64,000 bases of DNA from Ornithinimicrobium pratense (GTDB lineage Bacteria; Actinomycetota; Actinomycetes; Actinomycetales; Dermatophilaceae): NCBI RefSeq assembly GCF_008843165.1, contig NZ_CP044427.1:2604001-2668000 (forward strand). The letters are read 5' to 3'. Of the stretch, positions 58,759 through 64,000 are shown piece after piece. A program made the translations under genes and the position numbers. The notes beneath the pieces are model-generated. The model saw only the letters and a program-made list of their open reading frames with translations, was not told the DNA's origin and searched no databases. The first letter of the stretch is position 1, and each line of letters opens with the position of its first letter.

Positions 58759-58845
58759 ACCTGTCTCCCTCGTGTCGCTACCTGCGGTCTCGTCCTGGAC
58801 ACCCATCCCACCATGGCGAGGTGCTGGCACCGTCCGGGCCCGACG

Positions 58846-59784
58846 CTAGGCCACCGCGCGCTCCGCGAGCAGTCGCCGGCCGTTGTGCCACAGCACGTCC
58901 TGCAGCCACTCCTGCCCCAGCCCCCAGCGGTGCAGCGCCTCCAGCTGGTGGGCATAAGGATAGGGAATGTTCGGGAAGTCGGAGCCCAGCACCACCCGGG
59001 AGCGCAGCTCCTGCAGCCGGCCCAGGAAGCGGGGCGGCACCGGCGCGGAGCGCTCCATGAAGTCGGTGCCGGCCATGGTGGTGTCCAGGTGCACACGGGG
59101 GTAACGCTCGGCGAGGTCGGCGAACTCGTCATACTCCGGCATGCCGAGGTGGGCGATGACCAGCGTGAGGTCGGGATGGGTCGCGAGCAGCCGTCCAACG
59201 CCCTCCGGACCAGCCTTGCTGACATCCCGTCCCCGGACCTGGGGGCCGGTGCCCGCGTGGATGACGACCGGCACGCGGGCCCGGGCGAGCAGCTCCCACG
59301 AGCCGCCGAGCAGGTCGTCGTCGGGGGCCAGGTCGCTGACCGTCACATGCACCTTGACCAGGGCCAGACCGTCGTCCACCGCCTCCTGGATCTGCTCGGT
59401 CATCCCCGGCTCGGGGTAGAGGGTGGCGCACCGCAACACCTGTGGGTGGGCTGCGGCGAAGTCTGCGCACCAGGCGTTGAGGTCGGCGACCATCCCCGGC
59501 TTGTGCGCGTAGGTCAGGGCGGGGACCTGGTGCACCCCGAGGCGGGCCAGCGTCGCCAACCGCTCCTGCGCGGACGCGCGGTAGTGGATCGGCCAGGGGG
59601 TGCCGTAGTGCTCCTCCGCCCGGTCGAAATAGGCCCAGATCGCCTGCGTCAGCCGGTCGGGGTGGAAGTGCACGTGCAGGTCCGCCAGGCCCGGGAGGCC
59701 GAGGGCGTCCAGGTAGGCGGGCACGTCCGCGTCCGTCCGTGGCGGCAGCAGATCATCGGCCTGCCGGGTCCGGGAGGCGCTCAC
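58846..59784 (-). CDS. Amidohydrolase family protein (TIM-barrel)
   Basis: 312 aa. ADLHVHFHPD is the N-terminal metal motif H-x-H, followed by VPVVIHAGTGPQ, VIAHLGM and VVLGSDFPNI, the usual order of metal ligands in ACMSD/amidohydrolase-2 proteins. Substrate unknown. Start ATG 59784 overlaps the preceding kinase stop as ATGA. Confidence 0.83.
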   Translation of the reverse strand: MSASRTRQADDLLPPRTDADVPAYLDALGLPGLADLHVHFHPDRLTQAIWAYFDRAEEHYGTPWPIHYRASAQERLATLARLGVHQVPALTYAHKPGMVADLNAWCADFAAAHPQVLRCATLYPEPGMTEQIQEAVDDGLALVKVHVTVSDLAPDDDLLGGSWELLARARVPVVIHAGTGPQVRGRDVSKAGPEGVGRLLATHPDLTLVIAHLGMPEYDEFADLAERYPRVHLDTTMAGTDFMERSAPVPPRFLGRLQELRSRVVLGSDFPNIPYPYAHQLEALHRWGLGQEWLQDVLWHNGRRLLAERAVA

Positions 59785-60662
59785 CGGGCCGCCTCGCGCA
59801 GCGCGTCACCGGCCTGCACCCCGTACCCGCCCCCGAAGAGCAGGGCGTGCACCAGCAGCGGGACCGTCTGGTAGACCGCGACCCGCTCCTGCCAACCCTC
59901 GGCCAGCGGGTGCGCCTCGACGTAGGCCGCGAACACCCTCCCGCTGAAGCCGCCGAAGAGCTGCATCATGGCCAGGTCCACCTCGCGGTGCCCGAGCTGG
60001 GCGCAGGGGTCGATCAGCCAGCTGCGGCCGCGGCTGTCGACCAGGCGGTTGCTGCCCCAAAGGTCGCCGTGCAGCAGCGCGGGCGGCTCCGGCGGACCGA
60101 GGCGGTCAGGGCTGATCCGCTCGGCCAACGCTGCCAGGACGGGGTCCAGCGCGCCCAGCTCGGCCGCCCGTCGCGCCAGCGGGAGGACCCGGCGCTGCAC
60201 CCAGGATTCGTGCCAGGCTCCCGTCGGGGTGAGGTCGACGGGGCACGCACCCAGGTATGCCGTGGGCTCGCCGTCCACCGACCCGAAGGTCACCGGGGGC
60301 TTCGCGTCACCCGAGCCGTGGGTCGCGGCCACCCCCCTGGCCGTCGAGGCGGCGCTCTCCCTGGAGGGCGCCTCCTGGGCCTGGAGCCGCTCGGGGCCGC
60401 TCCGGTGCAGGGCCGCGAGCTCCCTGCCGAACTCCTCCTCGGAGGCCGCGGTGCGCTCACCGCCCTGCTCGACCCAGGACAGCGTGATGGTCTCTTCGGT
60501 GACGTCCAGGACGTCGGGGACCCGGGCACCGGCCGCCTGCAGGGCCCGCAGGCCCGCGGCCTCGCGGTGGAAGAACAGCGGCGGCGCGTCCACCAGGGTC
60601 TTGGTGAAGACCGGCTCGCCGTCGGGACCCGTGCTGCGGGTTGGGGTGCCGGTGATCGTCAT
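59781..60662 (-). CDS. Fructosamine/ketosamine-3-kinase family protein
   Basis: 293 aa, aminoglycoside phosphotransferase-like fold. N-lobe FTKTLVDAPPLFFHREAAGLRAL (Lys and Glu), catalytic loop LLHGDLWGSNRL, and LIDPCAQLGHREVDLAMM as the D-P-x motif and following helix. A poorly conserved Ala/Ser-rich insert (around residues 100-127) is atypical. These kinases phosphorylate sugar amines on glycated proteins and start their removal. The gene overlaps the amidohydrolase and lies 145 nt from an LMW phosphatase. Start MTITGTP at 60662. Confidence 0.85.
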   Translation of the reverse strand: MTITGTPTRSTGPDGEPVFTKTLVDAPPLFFHREAAGLRALQAAGARVPDVLDVTEETITLSWVEQGGERTAASEEEFGRELAALHRSGPERLQAQEAPSRESAASTARGVAATHGSGDAKPPVTFGSVDGEPTAYLGACPVDLTPTGAWHESWVQRRVLPLARRAAELGALDPVLAALAERISPDRLGPPEPPALLHGDLWGSNRLVDSRGRSWLIDPCAQLGHREVDLAMMQLFGGFSGRVFAAYVEAHPLAEGWQERVAVYQTVPLLVHALLFGGGYGVQAGDALREAAR

Positions 60663-60807
60663 ACCCCTCATCCTGTCAGCGTCGTGGGTGCCCAGCACGG
60701 GTCGCCGCGTCGGCCGAGCGAGGACTCGCCTGCCCTTGCGGTGCTGGGCGTCGGATCCTTCATGGGGGTATGCACCCAAAGGGCCTCTGAGTTGGGGGGC
60801 GAGTAGC

Positions 60808-61314
60808 TCAGCGGGCTGACCGGTGCTCGGCCAGCACCTGCTCCAGCGAGTCCTGCTGCAGGGAGCGCACCAGGCCCGCGACGGCATCCTCGATCTGGTC
60901 GTACATGCGCGTGTAGCCCTCGCGCGGGCCGTTGTAGGGGTCGGGCACGTCGCGCACCCCCTCGACGGCGTCGCCGGCGAAGGCACCGAGGCGGACCACC
61001 TTGGCCGCGTCCTGCGGGGTGCGGGCCAGCACCAGGATGTCCTGCTCGTTGGCGGAGTCCATGGCCACCACCAAGTCTGCCTCGTCGAAAAGCTCGGGCA
61101 GGAACTGGATGCCGACGGTGCTCAAGGTGTAACCCCGGCCCTCGCCCTCCTCGATCGTCATCTCGTGCGGCCGGCGGCCCACGTGCCACGGCCCGGTCCC
61201 CGCTGAGGTGACGCTCACGTGGTCCAACCCGGCCTGCCTCAGCTCGTGGACGAGCACCGCCTCGGCGGCGGGAGAGCGGCAGATGTTTCCCAGGCAGACG
61301 GTCATGATGCGCAT
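60808..61314 (-). CDS. Low-molecular-weight protein tyrosine phosphatase
   Basis: 168 aa. Phosphate loop MTVCLGNICRSP with Cys7 and Arg13 (C-x5-R-S), and the general-acid Asp in VPDPY near residue 125. All catalytic residues are present. LMW phosphatases have been reported to act also on ribulosamine 5-phosphate in protein repair; the adjacency to a ketosamine kinase supports that alternative to tyrosine dephosphorylation. ATG at 61305 (MTVCLGN) is another possible start. Confidence 0.9.
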   Translation of the reverse strand: MRIMTVCLGNICRSPAAEAVLVHELRQAGLDHVSVTSAGTGPWHVGRRPHEMTIEEGEGRGYTLSTVGIQFLPELFDEADLVVAMDSANEQDILVLARTPQDAAKVVRLGAFAGDAVEGVRDVPDPYNGPREGYTRMYDQIEDAVAGLVRSLQQDSLEQVLAEHRSAR

Positions 61315-61389
61315 GCCCTCACCCTCTCAGAGCCGGCCCGGGGCGACGAAGATGACAACCCTCTCATCCGGGCATGGTCGGATGAGGGT

Positions 61390-62190
61390 ATGCAGCGTCG
61401 CACCACCTTCCTCCTGGGCAAGAAGCCCCGCGCCGGCACCATCGTCGCCGAGGTCATCGATCTGCTCACCACCTGGGACGTCTCCTGCGAGGTGTTGCTG
61501 CCGCACGACCAGCACGTGCGCCCCGACGACACCCAGGACGTCGACCTCGTCGTGCACCGTGGCCTGTCCGGCGCGGACGAGGACCTGCTGTCGACCCTGG
61601 ACGCCATGGGCACTCCGCTGTGCAACCCCTGGGCCGGGAGCACCCACCTGCGCGACCGCGCCGCCCTGCACGGCGCCCTCGACCGGGCCAGCGTGCCCTC
61701 CCCGCGGGGGGTCATGCACGCGACCTGGGCCGAGGTGCTCGCCGAGGAGGGCCGACGGCGGGTCGTGGTCAAGGCCGTCGCCGGACCGGGCCGGGGGTGC
61801 GGTGTGCTGCCCAGCCCCCTGCCGCAGGAGCCGCCGATGGACGGCCCCTACTTGGTGGAGGAGCTCATCGAGCACGACGGGACCGACCGCAAGCTCTACG
61901 TCGCCGGCCAGCACGTCTCCGGTCTGCTCAAGCCGTCCACCCTGGTCCGCAGCCACACCACCGAGGGGACGCCCTTCACGGTCGACGCCCAGCTCGCCGA
62001 GCTGGCCCGCCGCACCTTGCAGCACCTGGACCTGCACCTCGCCGGCGTCGACGTGGTGATCGGGCCGGACGGGCCGGTCGTGGTGGACGTCAACGCCTTC
62101 CCCGGCTACCGCGGCGTCGAGGCCGCGGCCCGTGCGGTGGCGGCGCACCTGCTGGAGCACCTGGGCCGTGCCGACGATCCGACGTCCTGA
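61390..62190 (+). CDS. ATP-grasp domain protein (RimK-like)
   Basis: 266 aa. The ATP-grasp arrangement is visible: the central lysine-bearing strand VVVKAVAGPGRGCGVL, YLVEELIEHDG for the purine-binding loop, and the metal-binding VVVDVNAFPGYRG near the C-terminus (acid-N-x-F-P-G). Such enzymes ligate an amino or carboxyl group to a carboxylate; the substrate cannot be deduced. It is divergent from the LMW phosphatase across 75 nt. ATG 61390 lies in the context GGGTATGCAG. Confidence 0.75.
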   Translation: MQRRTTFLLGKKPRAGTIVAEVIDLLTTWDVSCEVLLPHDQHVRPDDTQDVDLVVHRGLSGADEDLLSTLDAMGTPLCNPWAGSTHLRDRAALHGALDRASVPSPRGVMHATWAEVLAEEGRRRVVVKAVAGPGRGCGVLPSPLPQEPPMDGPYLVEELIEHDGTDRKLYVAGQHVSGLLKPSTLVRSHTTEGTPFTVDAQLAELARRTLQHLDLHLAGVDVVIGPDGPVVVDVNAFPGYRGVEAAARAVAAHLLEHLGRADDPTS

Positions 62191-62202
62191 GCAGCGCCTG
62201 TG

Positions 62203-63513
62203 CTACGCAGCCGCGAGCCGGCGTCGGGCCGCCGCGAGGACCAGTGCGGTCGCCACCAGGAGCAGGCCTGCAGAACCCGCGCCGTGCGCGATCACCAGCC
62301 CGCCCACCAGCACCGGGATCAGGGTGGCGATGAGGAGGGCATCGACCTGCCACAGGGCGACGACCAGACCCGAGGCGTCCCCCGCCGCCGTCGGCACGGG
62401 CGTGTGCACGATGACCGGCATCGGCGGCTTGGCGGCGTCGTAGATGCGCACGGCGACGGCCAGCACGAGTGCCCCCAGCCCCAGGCCGGAGGACCACGCC
62501 GCCCCGCCGAGCAGTGTGGACAGCAGCAGGCCGACCGCGCCGAGCACGCACGCCGCGGCCAGGGGCAGCAGCGCGTGCAGACCGACCAGCTGCAGGTCCC
62601 CTACCCCGTAGAGCACCGGCGCCGCCCCGGCCTCGACTGCGTGTCGGATGCCGTCCGTGAGCACGCCCAGCCCCAGGTAGCCCAGGCCCGATCCCAGAGC
62701 GATAGCGAGCCACCACAGCCCGCCGGGTAGCAGCGTCGTCGTCCCGGCGACGACCACGCCCAGGACGATCGCGACGGTGCCGGTGAGCAGCCTGCCAGGC
62801 ATGCGCAGGGCGGCGATCAGGTCGCGGGTGAGGAAGAGGATCGGCATGCTGGCGGAGCGGGCGCGGAGCGCCTGTCCGGGGCGAGGCCGCGGCGGGACGG
62901 GACGGTAGGTGGCTACCGCGGCAGACGCTTCCCCAGCGCCCAGCGCCATGGTGGCGGCCTGCCAGCGCCGAGCCTGCTCCAGCAGTTCGGGCCCGCTCAG
63001 CGCATCGAGCAGGCGGGGCACGGACGGGACGGTCACCCGGGCAGGCCAGCCCGACCCGGCCAAAACCTGCCCGGCGAGCCAGCACACGGCCACCAGCACG
63101 CCGGCCAGGGCACCGAGGACAGGAACGCCCAGGACCGCCCAGCCGGCCATCTCGCCCGTCCGGGCCAGGGCCGCCACAGGCAGAATGGCGAGCAGGCTGA
63201 ACGCGCCGACCGGCAAAGCGGCTGCAGCCCAGAACGTGCGCCGCAGGCTGCGTCGGCGGGGGCACGGGCCGTGTGCGACCAGGTGCGTACGGAACGGGCT
63301 GAGGACCACCGGGCCCCTGGTCCGTCCGATGAGCAGTGCGGCGAGCGCCGCCACCGGGACACTCACGAGCGCGAGCGTCCGCGCCGCGGGGGCGCCTAGC
63401 AGGGCCAGCACGCCGGGGGTGTCGAGGGCGACCAGGGCCGTCCACACGGCCGGGCCCAGGACGACCCCGGTCAGGAGCACGCCGAGGTAGATGCGGTAGG
63501 CACGGTCCCCCAT
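62203..63513 (-). CDS. ABC transporter permease, polytopic membrane protein
   Basis: 436 aa, about 10-12 hydrophobic segments, cytoplasmic Arg-rich middle region (PPRPRPGQALRARSASM). It starts MGDRAYRIYLGVLLTGVVLG, overlapping the ATPase stop by one base as TGATG, which makes it the permease partner of that ATPase. The family is not one I recognise beyond exporters of the DUF6297/ABC-2-like kind seen in actinobacteria. Substrate unknown. Confidence 0.68.
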   Translation of the reverse strand: MGDRAYRIYLGVLLTGVVLGPAVWTALVALDTPGVLALLGAPAARTLALVSVPVAALAALLIGRTRGPVVLSPFRTHLVAHGPCPRRRSLRRTFWAAAALPVGAFSLLAILPVAALARTGEMAGWAVLGVPVLGALAGVLVAVCWLAGQVLAGSGWPARVTVPSVPRLLDALSGPELLEQARRWQAATMALGAGEASAAVATYRPVPPRPRPGQALRARSASMPILFLTRDLIAALRMPGRLLTGTVAIVLGVVVAGTTTLLPGGLWWLAIALGSGLGYLGLGVLTDGIRHAVEAGAAPVLYGVGDLQLVGLHALLPLAAACVLGAVGLLLSTLLGGAAWSSGLGLGALVLAVAVRIYDAAKPPMPVIVHTPVPTAAGDASGLVVALWQVDALLIATLIPVLVGGLVIAHGAGSAGLLLVATALVLAAARRRLAAA

Positions 63514-64000
63514 CACGCCGCCTCCCGCAGGACCAGCTCGTCGGCGTCGAGCTCCTCCACGAGCCTGCTGCTGTGCGTGGCTAGGAGCAGGGTGGCCCCG
63601 TCGCGGCGTCGACGGTCCAGCAGCTGGCTGACGGCGGTGAGCCGGTCCTCGTCCAGCCGCTGCTCGGGCTCGTCGAGAAGCAGCACCTCTCCGGGGCGGG
63701 CCAGGGTGAGGGCGAGCGCGCACAGATGCGCCTGACCGGCCGAGAGCTGGTGCGGCAGGCGCTGTGCCAGCCGGGCGATCCCGAGCTCGCCCAGCAGCCG
63801 GTCGGCAGTCCTGCCGGCGGTCGCCGCATCACTGCCCCAGGTCCTGGCCACGAGCTCCAGGTGCTCGAGGACCGTGAGGTCCCGCGCCGTCGGGGGCGGC
63901 CCGACCAGAGCCGCGACCGCCCGGCGAAAACGGGGGTCGCGCTCGTCAATCGGACGCCCCGCGACCAGACACCGTCCGGCGCTGGCCCGTTCCAGCCCGG
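63513..64000 (-). CDS. ABC transporter ATP-binding protein, C-terminal part (runs off the window)
   Basis: Only the last ~162 residues are inside. They include LTVLEHLELVARTWG, a signature segment LPHQLSAGQAHLCALALTLARPG, Walker B VLLLDEPEQRLDE and the switch region TLLLATHSSRLVEEL. The Walker A motif lies beyond 64000. It is translationally coupled to the permease at 62203-63513 (TGATG). It is cut by the window edge, not truncated. Confidence 0.82.
   Translation of the reverse strand, partial: GLERASAGRCLVAGRPIDERDPRFRRAVAALVGPPPTARDLTVLEHLELVARTWGSDAATAGRTADRLLGELGIARLAQRLPHQLSAGQAHLCALALTLARPGEVLLLDEPEQRLDEDRLTAVSQLLDRRRRDGATLLLATHSSRLVEELDADELVLREAA

Overview
The window is GC-rich (about 70% by eye) bacterial chromosome. 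It looks like a high-GC actinobacterium, most likely Micrococcales near Intrasporangiaceae/Ornithinimicrobiaceae. The evidence is a NusG with a long acidic N-terminus, the rpmG-hadA-hadB and secE-nusG-rplK-rplA neighbourhoods, many GTG starts, ATGA/GTGA start-stop overlaps, an htdX-fabG4-fadA2-fadE5 beta-oxidation cluster as in Mycobacterium, and a Nuo complex of the kind usually lacking NuoE, F and G. The family-level placement is inference. I see no insertion sequence, prophage, integrase or CRISPR array.

Positions 1-14500 hold the transcription/translation core, mostly on the minus strand: 5'-truncated view of rpoC (only its first ~716 codons lie inside), rpoB, rplL, rplJ with an L10-type leader, then an MFS gene and a DUF559/AbiEi-like gene bordered by short repeats, then rplA, rplK, nusG, secE and tRNA-Trp. 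An aspartate-type aminotransferase runs divergently. Positions 14500-24810 hold argG, a MerR regulator with a GyrI-like partner and a 19-bp-spacer promoter, a four-gene ABC-2 exporter operon, adenosine deaminase, and an operon tRNA-Thr/tRNA-Met/rpmG/hadA/hadB/murB.

Positions 24900-37260 hold the fatty-acid cluster (htdX, fabG4, fadA2 divergent from a TetR gene and fadE5), a DinB-like protein and alpha/beta hydrolase divergent from a WYL regulator, ornithine aminotransferase with a sequence box shared with argG, an MFS transporter, YajQ and tRNA-Tyr.

Positions 37400-57200 alternate regulatory modules with respiratory genes: a sigma factor with a membrane-anchored partner, HtpX, nuoHIJKLMN as a fully overlapping operon, an RHH regulator/DUF4097/small-protein operon with TGACGTCA operators, a PlsC-like acyltransferase, a lone nuoC, an ECF sigma factor overlapping a Ser/Thr kinase followed by a lipoprotein and an OmpA-like protein, a cytochrome P450, and nuoAB. 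nuoD, E, F and G are not in the window.

Positions 57200-64000 hold a class-A beta-lactamase-like lipoprotein, an amidohydrolase, a fructosamine-kinase family protein and an LMW phosphatase (a possible protein-deglycation set), an ATP-grasp protein, and the start of another ABC exporter cut by the window edge.

The most notable unexplained signal is an octamer, GGTATGCC/GGCATACC, found 16 times in genes and spacers of both strands, far above composition.
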